Below are positions 46,171-61,941 of a stretch of 64,000 nucleotides of DNA, one piece after another (position 1 is the first letter of the stretch; each line of letters begins with the position of its first letter). Below the pieces are notes generated by a model. The model searched no databases. It was not told the origin of the DNA and saw only the letters and a program-made list of their open reading frames with translations. Made by a program: the position numbers and the translations under genes. Source of the stretch: Pogonophryne albipinna (taxonomy: Eukaryota; Chordata; Actinopteri; Perciformes; Artedidraconidae); assembly GCA_028583405.1 (NCBI GenBank), contig CM053248.1:23672543-23736542 (forward strand), written 5' to 3'.

Positions 46171-49115
46171 TAATTGATTGCCAGCTGACTTGCTTGCTCG
46201 TTGGTAACGTAGGCCTAACTGGTTTCTTCTAATGTGCCTGCATCTGGCGCTGAGTTGCCATATTCCTTTCGTGAACCACTAGCAAGAGTAAACTAACTGA
46301 CAGGCTGCTGTGCCGCATCTCACTCAAAAACTGAGATTATTTCGTGATGCCAGCATGAGTGAATATTGAAATGTTTGTACGTGTTGTTTGTGTTTGTTAC
46401 TGTTTATTTGACTGTGTTCAAATATTTGTGTGTGAAAACAGATGTGAAGCCTTATTGAATTTGCCTCTGCCAGTGGCTTTATTTAAAACAAATGCAAATA
46501 GGCAGTTTAGATCCTCTTCAGGATGAGATGATTAAATATGATGCACAATGTAATCTAATTGACTTCAATAGTCATGGTTTCTGCCCAGGTATGTCAAGCA
46601 TGTGGCTCTTCCTCAGGAGCAGTCTACTTAACAGTCTGTTCAGTTCTGATTCATCTCACATTCACCAGTGCATTGCTCATCTTAAGCTTGAAGTTGCGTA
46701 TTGAGGTGTGACTTCTAATTGTTCACATTAAGACATCTTGGGTTCAAGTACAGGTGTTCAACCTGGCTGGTTGCTAATAACGCCTGAAGCCTTCCTTTTA
46801 TTGAAGAAAAAACACAGGTGTTAATAATAGACCTTGTAGCAGTAAAGTAGCCAGAGAGGATTAATACCTGTACCATTAAGAGCAGAACATCTATTTCCAT
46901 CAATGAATTCCTGTACTGTGCTCTCCTGGCCTTTTTAAAGGTCCAGTAAGGTTCCTACTATAAACTCCCTTTGATTCCTTTAGGCCAGCCTTAAGTTAGA
47001 CACTTCATTTGGCTAAAGGATTAGACTACTAAGCCTTTTAGTGGTAAGCTGGTCACATGCAAATCTAACATTGGTTTGCATATACAAGAAAACCTTGCAC
47101 CTCCTTCGGGGATTTTCCTCTGGTGAACTCTGAGACTCCTCCCATGTCATCCCTGACTTGGCAGTGCATGCATGCATGCATGCATCAGTGGCCATGTGGA
47201 TCTCCTTGTGCAGAGCTGTGGCTATCTGTAGGATTTGGCTATCAGGATCTATCCGTAAGCCTTTTCACTCCCGAGAGCATTTGGTCCGCTGGATGTTTGT
47301 CTTTTGTTGGCAAAGATGTCGAGGAATCACAGATTGTCTCTCTGATCTGATTACAGAGTTCCCTGAGAGCTACGTTTGGATGAAAGCTGGGATGAAATGT
47401 AAAGAAACAACGGCAGAGTAAAGACGACTGACCACCAAGGTAAGACATGTTTTCACAAGCTTTGAGCACACCTCTGGAGGTTAACATGTTTGCCACCAAG
47501 TCACACTATTCCTGTTTCAGCACATTCTTCATTAACTGTGAACCTACATCAATCGAATCTGTGAGTGCATGTCACGTTGATACCTTGTTCGTGTCGCAGA
47601 GTCAAAGGACTGGAGGGGAGGTGGGGCTGGTTTTATTTTTCCATGCTGGAGAACAGTGTCTCATTACCACAGGTGCAGATATCAGATCCTGTATGTATAG
47701 TACATCTGAGCTGTACAGCACATATGTTCAGCTCACTCACATGTTGATCAGTATCCCCTGCTTTTTGCCTGTAGATTAGAAAATGATCCAACCCAATAAC
47801 CACAAGGCTTCAGCTCTCCATTGTGAGAGCTTTTCCTCGTCTTCACAGATAAGATGTATGAGCCCAGTTTCTTTGTCTGCCACCTGAGCAGCATCATAGG
47901 ATCATATATAGACTGCAAGTTTGTTGTATTGTGCCAGCCTTAGTTTACAACTTACATTTCACAATCTTTGCATTTTGTCATAGCCAGTGATTGTGAGTTG
48001 CAATCACATACCCTTTTGGAAAATCTTAACACATCCCACTTTGAATATTCTCTAGAATAACAATATGTATGTTGTCTTGTCTGAGCCCTCCGTCACCTTT
48101 GTGCAGCAGGGATAAACCTGTCTGCATCTAATGAATCACTCGGGCTGACAAGGCAGTAAATGGACACACTGGAATTAGCCGGGTGCTGCAACAGATTTTT
48201 TGGAGCCAATTTTTCTTTCCATCTGCTGGCTGTGGGCCAGTGTGGCGCTGCACAGTTCACAGACCCCAGGCTGCAGCAGTCAGCTCTCCTCCTGAAGAAT
48301 GTTACCCTGCACAGTGATGAACTTGCACCTTTCCTCTCCGGCATGGCCACAGTCTGGAGGCTAGCATGCCGTTCCACATTGACATCTCACACCTCTGTTT
48401 GACAGCAGTGCTTATGCTGACTTATGATCCTCTTCATGTTGCAATTTCATGACTTTTATCTGCACTCAAGGCCCCACGCTGAATAGGCAGATGTGCAGCA
48501 GTAACTGTTAAGGTGGGGTTTCTCAATACTTTACTCAATTCAGTAAAAGTAAAATGTGTTTGAATGTAACTCAAGCATTGAAGTGAGATCTGTAGTCACC
48601 TTTTCTTATCTTGGAAGGCAGTTGCAGTTTTTTGTGGCACTTTTGACTCATTAATATTAACAATCTGCACCTCAAAATTGAGATGAAAAGGCATTTGAAA
48701 TGATGATCAAATATATATCAGATGCACTGACATAACAGCTGACACATTAAAGAAAAGGAGTAGCCTACTCACTTTTGCTTACCTTCTTTTAATGAGGACG
48801 TGTTACAAATGTGAACAGTCTGGATTCAGAAGCTGATAAGCCTAAGTTATTGAAATATGAATAAAAAACGTACTGGGAAATCCTGCCACAATCAACACAA
48901 GTTGTTTGTTGGCCTTTGTAAAACACAAAAGCACTTCTAATGTTAGATATTAGTGAGTGGGGCTTTGTTGTTTTTGGCCTAATGTATACACTGGCTTGCA
49001 GAGTTTCATTCTGGCATGTGGCAACATGTTACTTAGGGCTACACACATGAGTGTATACATAAAGAATGACTGTGCAGGTGTGTTGTTCTTAGACATTTAG
49101 CATGGCTGTTTTTTG
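46171..49115. other. Gene-free sequence
   Basis: Unique DNA. A short (CATG) run lies at 47166-47185. 47341-47444 is followed by a donor-like aag|gtaagac and preceded by a tctgattacag acceptor-like site, but nothing else supports an exon. Frames at 48093-48402 overlap on both strands. Confidence 0.4.
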
Positions 49116-49123
49116 GTGTCACC

Positions 49124-49757
49124 CAGGGTAGGATTTTCACGGCGGCCATGACGGCCATGGCCGTCGTAGCCCCTCGGTCTGGCCGTTATGCCCCACAAAT
49201 AATTGTACGTCCTACGGCCACCATGGCCTGTGTGCCCCTGATACTGTTAAAATCTCGAAGTTGCTTTAAAAGCGACAGAACAGTGTTTTCTGAACTGCAT
49301 TATGCTGCGTTCACAACGGACGTGATGTGAATATTCTCATCGCTCTAACCGCTGGAGTTTCACCGCGGCTGGAGTGTTTACTCCTGTCATTCAAACAGGA
49401 CGCGCTGGAGAGGGGGCGGGGCTTATTTCCATGTAAATACTGTGGTGGAAACCAACTGCGACAAAATGAACATATTTTACCGTGATTTATTGTAATACAC
49501 GTTTTAAAATGATGCCGAAGTAACTAAATACTGATACCGGTTAGTAAAATACATGAATTAATGCTTTGACAAGTCTGCAGACAAGACGGCAAGCGAGAAA
49601 CCTTTTAAATGGCGTGTTTTCTGAATGGATCAATCAGGCTAAACTAACCTGTAGCTGCTCCGTCCACACTCACAACAATGTCCTAAAGACAGAATTAAAG
49701 CAGCGATTGTATTCGGGTTTCTGACCAGAGCTGTGAGGAGTTGATTAAAGAGACTCT

Positions 49758-49812
<55 letters not shown>

Positions 49813-50304
49813 ACGCACACACACTTCACTGTGCACCGCTGAATGATGTGTGCAGAGTTTGACCCTTGAAGGCTGTTTCTTCTGCTCTGAAATGGAATAT
49901 ATTTGTTACATATTAATAGAATTTTTGATTTTTTTATTTGATTTTGAATTGTGAATGGTAGAAGTAGTAGATGGAAAACATACCAAACACAAATTATTCA
50001 AAGTAAAGTATTTTATTTTATATACGGTAATACCTTTATATATACAGTCTATGGGTAATACTAAGGAGGCATAGGCCTATATGATGATATCATGTTTGAC
50101 ATTATTGATATTAAAAAAGTGATTTGTTTTCCATGTCATTCGTGTGTTTTTCTTATAAAAAAGTGAAGTTATTTGTAAGCTCCAAATCCAAATGTTTCCC
50201 TCAATGGCCTTTATGCCCTGGCATGTGGCCTTTGCGCTCTGAAAAAACGTGTAACACCAAAGGCCAAATGGCCTTGCCCCTAAAATGACGAAATTCCAAG
50301 CCTG
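49124..50304. mobile_element. hAT-type element (1.18 kb) with exact target duplication
   Basis: gtgtcacc lies directly outside both ends (49116-49123, 50305-50312). Termini cagggtaggattttc and gaaattccaagcctg mirror imperfectly. The left subterminal region is a dense series of ggccatgacggcc/atggccgt palindromic motifs (49141-49235). The right subterminal region repeats ggcc-containing words (aatggcctttatgccc, caaaggccaaatggcc). A CA tract is inside. No transposase is present. Confidence 0.88.
49761..49824. repeat. Compound CA/CG microsatellite
   Basis: gcacacac run of about 20 CA units, then cgcacacgcacacgcacac. Confidence 0.95.
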
Positions 50305-50312
50305 GTGTCACC

Positions 50313-53300
50313 CAAATGTTTTTGTACATCTTACAGGAAGTTAGATCAACTTGTTTGAGGCTCAGGTTCGCACCACATGTAAGTGGGATTCTCTGAGGTG
50401 TGCACATTGGTTGATCTGCAACTACTCATAACACTCTTCTCTGTGCAGATATGTTTCCATAGTAACACAACTTGATTAGCTGATATATCTGCCATTTGTA
50501 GTCAAAGTGACAGTAATCAAACGTTACAAATGAATGTTTTGCACATAAAACAACACAATCCAAAACAGGACCTCACTCCAGTTAGTACACTCACTTTTCT
50601 GATGTGCAGTGTGGGGCAACTTCCCATCAGCAATTAGCTGGCCTATTTGAGAGGCTAGTACATGAATCAAAACAAAGTGGTTTCTGTCAGTCTGGCTTCT
50701 GTCAAACTGATGAGAGGTGAGCGTGGCCGCTGCACCGGCACACACACGCCGCCCCCCTGCTTCTCAGGTGGCAAAGAGAACAAGTTGAGCCACTCCCTTC
50801 CCATCTGTCATGCCCATCAGGGAATCACTGCCTCGCTCTGACACACACAGACAAACACACACACCCCACCTGGACAAACAAGCACACACATTCATCAAAC
50901 GGACAAATATGTACAAACATACACATGCACACAAGCAAATACAAACACAGAGTCTAAAATCATTTGAATTCATACAAAGATAATCTCTGAGCTCTGCTGA
51001 CATTTATCTCCAACCAGGGAGCAGCGGGGGATGCGTAAAGCAGCTCGGGCAAACAGAGTGGGCTGGAGCCAGAGGTCAAATTACTTTGATTCTCCGACAG
51101 TTTGCCTCACCACCTGGTTGGGTAATCCCAGCGCACGCTTTTGGACTGCTCCCGCACTAAACCCCAATTTCAATTTAGGTGAATTGAATTTCTCAAATGG
51201 CCATCCGAGCCCTGCCTGCTGGGGACTAACCGGAAGAAGTACGCTTTATGAACGTTAATGCTGTGCAGAAGACAGACACAGTGACATTTAAAAGTGAAAG
51301 CATTACAGTCAGACGGATGTGAGCGCAAGCTGTCTCTATATTAATTCTCGACCCTCCTCTTTTAGTGGCATTTGAATAAGCATTTATTCTTGGTGATCAA
51401 TAACCTAACTTAATAACTTGCCTTGAGGCTCTCGGATGTCTAGACAGAATATCGTTTGTTTTTTGACTAATCCAGGGATTAATTCAGAAAGACAATTACA
51501 AAGCATGCTGCTAAATGATATTTCCAGGAACAGAGGAAACAATAACTGAGTAATGTCTCAAGCTAATACCATTTTGAATTAGTTTGTCTATGTGAGGTTG
51601 TGTTAATACTGTGATTGGTGGCTTTACCTGCGTCTTAGATCAACTGGGACGTGGTGTATAGTTCTGTACGGCAAGTGCTTTCTGCTATATGCTAATATTG
51701 TTTTGTAACATAAACACACTGAAGCTGTTATATTAGGTTGCCACGTAGTAGAGATAGAGGGGGCGGTGTTTTATGAAACTGTGCGGTTTCTTGGACAGTT
51801 CTCTCATTCAATGAAAGGAAGTGGTTTTGCCTCCGCTCGCTGAAAATGTTCCTCTTTTGTAGCTTTCTGTCAATACTCCACAATTTCATTCATTCTGGCG
51901 TCGTGTTCTTCTCTATTAAACCCAAGCTTTCTGGGTTGTTAAGTAGGATCAAGTGGAAAAGTACAAACCACTGGCATCAGTAAGTCAACAGTGTTTGTGT
52001 TAATATTGGTTAGGGCCGTCAAATACCGATCTAAATGAGCTTTCAACTTTGATCATCTCATTTTAAAAGCAGTGTCATGCTTCTACCAGTATGTTTTTAG
52101 CCTTTTAGCTTACAGGTGGCATTTTGCAGATGAACAAACTTAAGCTATTTGACACAAATGATTTCTGCCATCTAGGTTCCTTTTTTTTGTTTTTAGTAGT
52201 CATAAGATTTTAAATAGATTATTAAAACGATTCCATTTGGGATTGGTTTGTTACATTCCCAAAAAACATGATAAAAATATCACATTTATTGCCAAAATAA
52301 ACATGAAATAAACGATTAATAATAACATCTTCTTCACGTGCTAATAAAAAAAAGGACCTTAAAAATCTATTGGAATGGTCGATTTGTACAATAGTCATGG
52401 TAACGGTTGCCTACCTTTCCGAGCTGTGTTTTAATTTAACTGGAGCTGATGGTGCTGCAGGGTGAGAGGCTGAAGCCAAATACTTTATCGTTTCCAAAGA
52501 CTCAAGGTGTTGTGCCTTCAGGAGATGCTTACCTGTTCTGTTAATTGCTTTTTTTTAAATCACGTTTGGCTGGTTTTCAGTTATAGAGCCCTCAGGATTT
52601 TAAATATCCATTAACCACACCAAACCCTTTGGAAAAGGTTTTATTAGTTCAATTAAAATACAAAAATAAAGATTCAATTAACAGAATCTTTAAAATGAAG
52701 CATTTGGTTAAAACAAAATGGACATATTTCATCGCTTGGTATTTAATTGGCGTGTCTGAGATATGATAAGAAAATGTCAAGGCGAGTTTGCACAAAAGAT
52801 TGAAAAAAAGCGAAGCAATTTGCAGTGTGAGTGTCCGAACCCTCTGACTGCTCTGTAACCTGTGATCACAGCTCAGCGATATGAAACATGTCCAGGTTCC
52901 ACATCAGCCCCTATGAATCGCTGGCTGCTGCCACAGCTCCTGTCACACATCCAACTGGATATCAGGGTGTGAAACAGATATGATTGTATCAAATGCTCTC
53001 TGGTTTCTGATTAACAATGAATGACTTCTTGTTGCAAACCAGACTGGACGCTTTGTTCTAAGTTACCCATTTTCACTGGGAGCTCCTGTTTCCTGACAAA
53101 GCAGTGACAGCTAGTCCGACGGGAACATTTTCCAGGTTCTGTAGACAAAATACCTTTTTTCTCCCTAGCTGTACACATGGAATCGAGATAGCAGGATGTT
53201 TATATGGATCCTTATCTTTGGTCGTTATTGTAAATGAAAGACGCTACCTGGTCCTGGCGTTAGCAGCTGTAGAGCTCTAAACCTATGATGGCAGTAACAC

Positions 53301-53577
53301 GTTTCCGAGGTCTAAGGGGATCGAATAACGCTCCAATTTGTTATTGCCGGGCATGATGGGGCATCTGATATAGATGGTAATGAAACTTTTTAATTGAAGC
53401 CGCTGTGTTCAGGACCTCGCTGGTAATCACATCATGGTAAAGTGTCACGGCCGGCGCCTGCAGTGAACATCAAGGTGACTGTCAAGGTCATGCAATTAGA
53501 TTATTCCCATCTACACCTCTGTGTGACTATCTGTGGAAAGACGTGTGAGTTTAAGGGCTTGTTTTGCAATCTTTTTG
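50313..53577. other. Gene-free sequence
   Basis: Mostly unique. Near 52013 tagggccgtcaaataccg resembles a TAGGGCTGTCAA MITE end but is unsupported. 51010-51240 is less AT-rich and distinctive. No gene recognised. Confidence 0.4.
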
Positions 53578-53740
53578 CAGGGTTTCCCACACATAGACTA
53601 TACTTGGGCGGGCCGCCCAGGTATATTAACGGCCGCCCAAGTATATTTCGCGACGCATTTAGTTTTTTAGTTTTTTTTTTATAATTTTTTTTTTTTATTC
53701 GACCGTGACCACGACGCCATCTGCGATCGATTAACTTGTC
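53578..53740 (+). mobile_element. Truncated CAGGGTTTCCCACAC element end
   Basis: cagggtttcccacacataga followed by gggcgggccgcccaggtata and ggccgcccaagtatattt. The repeated GGCCGCCCA with intervening tatatt marks a recognisable fish hAT-like terminus. It ends in a T-rich stretch (53661-53697); no right terminus was found. Confidence 0.5.
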
Positions 53741-54651
53741 GACAATGATCCCTCGCTCCCTTGCTCTGATCTCGCCTCCTTCTGGCCTGTTAAGTGGCCT
53801 GCCTCACACAGGGTGACTGGCTGTCCACATGATGTGGCCTGCCGACATGGCCACTGTCATACAGATCATAAATCAAAGCCCTTGATTGGTCTCTGTGTGT
53901 CATTCAAGCTCGGGATAACCTCAGCTCAGGTGAGGTAAAGGACTCTCTGAGTGTTTAGATAGTTAACTTAGTCTAAGTTCTCAGTGGGTCTCAAACGGTG
54001 TGGTCAAGATTTATGTAAACACATATTTCCATTTAAGAGGGTAGTAATTGGTCTAATGGATAGTGAGCCTGATGAATCCCCCCTTCTATCTGCTAGATGT
54101 AATGCTGCATACATCCGGTCACACATCAGTGGGTCACGCTGATGTGAGGACGGAGAGCAGTTCTGGGTATACTTGTCATGTAGAAGTTCCTACAGTCATA
54201 AGGGGCCACATTCTTGCATGACATGTTGTCCCTCTTGGTGTCTCCTCCCCCTGCTTAATCTTTCCCCAAGGTGCTTTAAGTTGAGGCGCAGAACAGGTGC
54301 AGCAGGGAGTGATATGAACACAAGTTCCTGCGCAGACAGTTGGGCCCCGCCACATTATATATGTCATATACAGTCCAGTCTGCTACTGCACTGCATTCAC
54401 ATGGAAAGGGAACACAGGTTCTCGCTAACTTCTTTTCTTGTCTGTGCCCTGGCTCTGTTTGCTCAGTCTCGCCCTATCAGGGCTCAGCTGTTAAGGATTA
54501 TGGATAAAGGTACCATGTATGGCTCACTAAGACCTCACAGGGTCTTTCACCCTCTCGCTGAGGACAGGCGAACTGAGCGTCTGCCGGTTTACAAGTTTAA
54601 TGAGTGAAACATTAGCGCAGATAAGTGGCTCTGTACAGTACGGCATATCTT
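53741..54651. other. Gene-free sequence
   Basis: A 144-codon plus-strand frame at 54173-54607 has no recognisable domain and no codon pattern I can defend. Left as non-coding. Confidence 0.4.
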
Positions 54652-56091
54652 GGTCGAAGGTAAAGTAGGACACGCTCTGAGAGAGGGCATATTAGAACAT
54701 GCTTGCTCATGCGGTACTATACTGGGTGTTTATGACTGCATATGGTCAGGTATATGTATCTGCGCTGAGTAGGATCTGATAGTGTGCACCCTGGCAGAGC
54801 GATAATCTCAACCCATAGCTGCGGGTGCAAAGGGTCGGTGTTCATTTCAAAGCTCTCTCTCTGGCCCAAGAAAGGTTCTCTTTGTTGCCATAGGCACCTC
54901 TCTGAGATGCCAAACAAAAGCCCTTTTTTCTGTATCCAGCATGTTTAGTGTTATGTCCAAATTGCTGTAAACAAGGCTACAAAGCTCTGGATACAGTGCA
55001 CATAATGAAGAACAGACTGCTATTCCTAGAGGCGCAAAGACACAGAAAAGAAGAGAATAAACACAATGAACAGAAACATTTGAGACGGACAAGAGGGCAG
55101 AAATGAAGGGAGAGTGGTGGGCAGGATTTACCAGTTAGAGAAGAGCATTCCAGCACTTTTGTTGTCGGGCCACAACTATTCCAGTCCTCCTACTCCTTCG
55201 CCACACAATTGAAGTGAACTTTAGAGGACTCCAATAAAGGTGGAGAGGAGGCGAGCGCATGAAAGCGCCCGGGGTTAGGAACGCTGGCCGGCTGCAGACA
55301 GTGGACACTCTTTTACTGTAGCTCTCCACGTGGTCCCAACTGTTAGTTGCACTATGACACTTAGTGTGTTTTATCAAAATGTGTTTGTTTTTTTATCTCA
55401 AGTTTAGCAGCATACACATAACTTTGGTCCTTCATTTCAATCTTTATTCTTAATATTTGTACAGAGGTTTGCTCGTATAGCATTAATTTCCTGATTTATG
55501 GAACGCTTTGTTTCTAAAAACATGGCATATTTATTGTTTTATAACTGTTGACAGAATGTTCAGATTAATAGAGCAATACAAAAGATTGCTCTGCTGGAAA
55601 TATATGCAAATTAGAAAATATTTGGTAAGATCAAGAATAATTTGCCTATTTAAACAAAACATTTCAGAAAACATGTAGAAGAGTCCTGTTTTGAAACTTG
55701 TACAACAACACTTCCCTTGTGTCTTTTCTAAGAGGGGAGAAACGCTTGGTTTGACAGAATGTTTTAAACTTTGATTTAAGATAAAGACCCCATGCATACA
55801 GGTGAAAGCCTGCACAAACATGTAAAGCACATTTAAAATGAACGTGTTCTCCTACTCATCGCAGCAGGGAGAGGGAATGGGTACAGGAATGTATCAGCCC
55901 TCCTTTTCCTAATGTGTTTGGATGAGTTCCAGATCAGTGAGCCGCGTGCTGCACCCTCTCATTAAAGACGCAATTCTAAAAGCTATCGGGCCCGTTACAA
56001 CGTGCCATGACAAGTTAGAGCCATAGTGGGACATTTCCCCCCCCCTACTGCGGGCAGAGGTCTCAGAGCGTGTCCTACTTTACCTCCGACC
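54652..56091. repeat. 31-bp inverted repeat pair 1.4 kb apart
   Basis: ggtcgaaggtaaagtaggac and following bases (54652-54682) are mirrored at 56061-56091 with one mismatch in 31. The central 24 bases are perfect. The pair could be the termini of an unrecognised element, but the outer flanks show no clean target duplication. The interior has no gene. The role is unknown. Confidence 0.6.
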
Positions 56092-56346
56092 TATATGAAC
56101 TATATAGATCATATAGATTACACCTCCATTTTTATTTAACTTCAGCATTAAGTTTGACAGCATTGTGTTATCATGTATAATATCACAGCGATACAGAAGC
56201 CAGTACTAAGGCCAGACTCATATAACCATACATATTAATCCCAAATGACTGAGGGTCTTACTGTAGTTTGTTTTTCTCACTGTAATGATTCTCTCCGCTT
56301 CTCCTCCCTCAATGTTGCTTTGTGCCTTTTAGTTCTTTTTGTCATT

Positions 56347-59198
<2,852 letters not shown>

Positions 59199-59226
<28 letters not shown>
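59199..59226. repeat. (TA)14 microsatellite
   Basis: Uninterrupted TA dinucleotides. Confidence 0.96.
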
Positions 59227-59233
<7 letters not shown>

Positions 59234-60808
59234 GTTCAAATAATCTTGCACTTTTGTTCATTTTGACGTTGTATCTGGCTTCTGTTTTGCAACCACTGGT
59301 GACTGATCTCTTTCAGGCTTGGAGAAGGCTGTAAGTTGAGTTTAATTGATGTAGCAAGAATAAATACATAATTGTGCACCCTTTACCCTAAACACGCTTT
59401 ATAAACCTAAATAGATCTGCAAAGACTAGTCAACAAAAACGGAAACTTATTTTGATAATTGAATAATTGATAGAGCGTGAACTAACTTTTCATCCAAAAA
59501 TGCCAGAAAAAGCTGATTTCAGCTCTGAAATATAGAGATTTGCTGCTTTGATGTTTTTAATGCTATTATATTTAGACTGACAAAACAATACATTTAAAGA
59601 TATCCTCTTGGAGTTTCATAAACTGGATTTTTTAGTAAAAAATAAACCAATAATCCAATTAATGAATGAGTTGAAGCCCTCATTCAGAAAACGTCATCTG
59701 CATCAGAATTAATTTGGTAACAATCATCCCAAATGAAATCAACACAGTGAGTTGTGAAGTAAGACAAAGACATTTTTGCATGATACACGTGTTGGAATGC
59801 AGCCTTCATAGCTGCTGAAGCAGTCGGCTGAATGTTTTCGCAAAAGCACGTTTTCTGGTGGCTGAGCAACAGAAATGAAAATGGCCTCAACCCTGCTGTG
59901 GGTGATTCTTTTTCAGGAAGAGGAGTTTTGTAGGTTCTCAAACTAATTGTTTGCCATCTGATCCAACAGGTCCTAGTAGGGCTTACATGGATGGATGAGG
60001 GCAGGGAGCAATGTTTGCTTAGCCTAAGGTAAAGGGGAAGAAGGATGAAAAGCATATGGTCGGCAGGAGGGAGCTGTAGCTCTCGCCAGCAGATCCTCCA
60101 CCTTCCTCTTGTTATTATAACGTAAAAAGCAAGATTTAAGCCGTTCAGTCCTTCACTATGAAAACATGGATTTTCTTTTTGACCCGGGAAGCGTGCCTCT
60201 GCCCTATTATTCCCCTTCAAACAGAATGCTCTCCTTCAAGCTGCTAATAAATATTGAAGAGATTTATCCGCCAGATTCAATGACTTTGTGAGTGAAGATC
60301 TAGTGGTATCGCCCTACAGTATGAATGAACAACCTGAATGTTTACTTATGTGTTTAACTCCATCATTAAATGTGCGGGACCACCAAAACTGCTCCATGAG
60401 GCATTGTGAGACATGATACATGTCCGCATTCCCAATGCCGTGCACTTCCTTTTTGACACGTCTGCACATTCAGCGCTTGAAGAGGCTATATCCTCGGCTG
60501 ACACCGAGCCCGGTTAAACGGCACCGTAACCTGTTTTATGACCTTGTTTTTCTTCTATTTTCAGTCTCCTTGCTCCGTTCGCACACTCCTCCTTTTTCCT
60601 GTTCTCCCGTGTCTCACATTATTTTATCATTTGCTGTCATGCTATAGCACTCTTTGAAGTACATCCTTAACACACACATTGTTACATAACTGTAGGATTT
60701 AGTTTTTTTACCCCCCTGCACACACTGCACCCCTAAAGTTCCCATTTGGAGTTCTCCTGTTCCCCCATTTCATGATCCAGTTTCACCATAGCAACATCAG
60801 CACGTCTG

Positions 60809-60864
<56 letters not shown>

Positions 60865-61505
60865 ACACAATTCATATTCACCACATTCTCTTTTTTCCCT
60901 CTTTTTTTTCATACCCTAGTTCTGGGCAGTTTTTTTTATGGCTACGCTCACTGTGTTCCTTCAGGAATTTTGGCCCAAGTTCAAAAATCCTAAATCAACT
61001 ACAGGCTGCTAGAGCACCCTGGCCCCTCCGCTCCGCGTCTGACACCCCACATGTTGACCCCACGGAGTGTTTGTGTGTGTGGAAAATGGAGCTGACAATC
61101 AGACCACTGACAACCTGTCCCAAGAAGGTTTTGCTGACAGTTCCGTAGCTTTCCCCCCCACACTTTCCCTCCTCCATGTGTATTATTTTCTCACTCTTTA
61201 ACTTCCAGTTTGTCTTACTGTTGACATTATCTGATATATTGTCTGACAGGTGCCTACTCTCAATTGTTGATTTTGTGTCCGTCCCCTTTAAATCTCTAAA
61301 TCTTGCACATGTTCAAAAACGTTAATACATAACATTGGAGACATAGGTTATTACAGCTGGTTAAACATGGCAACATAGTAAAACAATTAAATCAAAGGTA
61401 GTTCTTAGCCCTCTGGATAAATGAATACAACATTGACAAGAGGAGAAAAACATGTTGAGAGAGTGTTAAAACATAACTAGAAAATGCATTTCCTGCATAA
61501 AATGC
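59227..61505. other. Gene-free sequence with CT/CA repeat
   Basis: Contains a 178-codon minus-strand open frame at 59684-60220 without a recognisable domain (see findings) and a (CT)n(CA)n run at 60810-60863. Otherwise unique. Confidence 0.4.
60810..60863. repeat. (CT)n(CA)n compound microsatellite
   Basis: ctctctctctca followed by about 22 CA units. Confidence 0.96.
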
Positions 61506-61941
61506 GTGTGAATGCTGTAAACTGTGAACATTTGTGGCTGAATTTAGCTGAAAATGCAGAAAAAGCTGAATATTTTATTCCCTGAATGGTAGCTGTTTTT
61601 AGCTACAAAAACCAAGTAAGTGTGTTGCTGAACTTAGCGGAGAAATGCAGAAAAGTGAAATGATTTGAATCAAATTGTTACAGCTCAAATGCATTGCAAT
61701 GACTTCCATGTTAAAAAAAGAGTTTAAAAAGCTGAATATTTCAAAAAGTATAACATATTTTTAAAAGGTTGAAGGTTTCCCATCGATTCCTGAACAGGCT
61801 GAATAGTTTAATATCTGAATGGTTTCTGTAGCTGAAAGTAAGCTGAAGTTATGGAGAGCCAAAGTATTGGCTGAAATAATAATAAGGGGAAGAATAAAGA
61901 ATCGAAGAACTATAGGGGAATGCTGTAAACAGCATTCACAC
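61506..61941. mobile_element. Candidate 436-bp MITE with GTGTGAATGCTGT ends
   Basis: gtgtgaatgctgt (61506-61518) is mirrored by acagcattcacac (61929-61941). The right end also forms its own palindrome gaatgctgtaaacagcattc. The interior repeats gctgaata/agctgaa words at irregular spacing. No convincing target duplication and no coding. Confidence 0.5.

Noticed and set aside
47341..47444. Internal exon between tctgattacag and aag|gtaagac
   Set aside because: Single pair of weakly supported splice-like sites, no conserved coding and no partner exon; left as a note in the gap entry.
54173..54607. 144-codon plus-strand frame as a gene
   Set aside because: No domain, no splice or promoter support, and composition like its non-coding neighbours.
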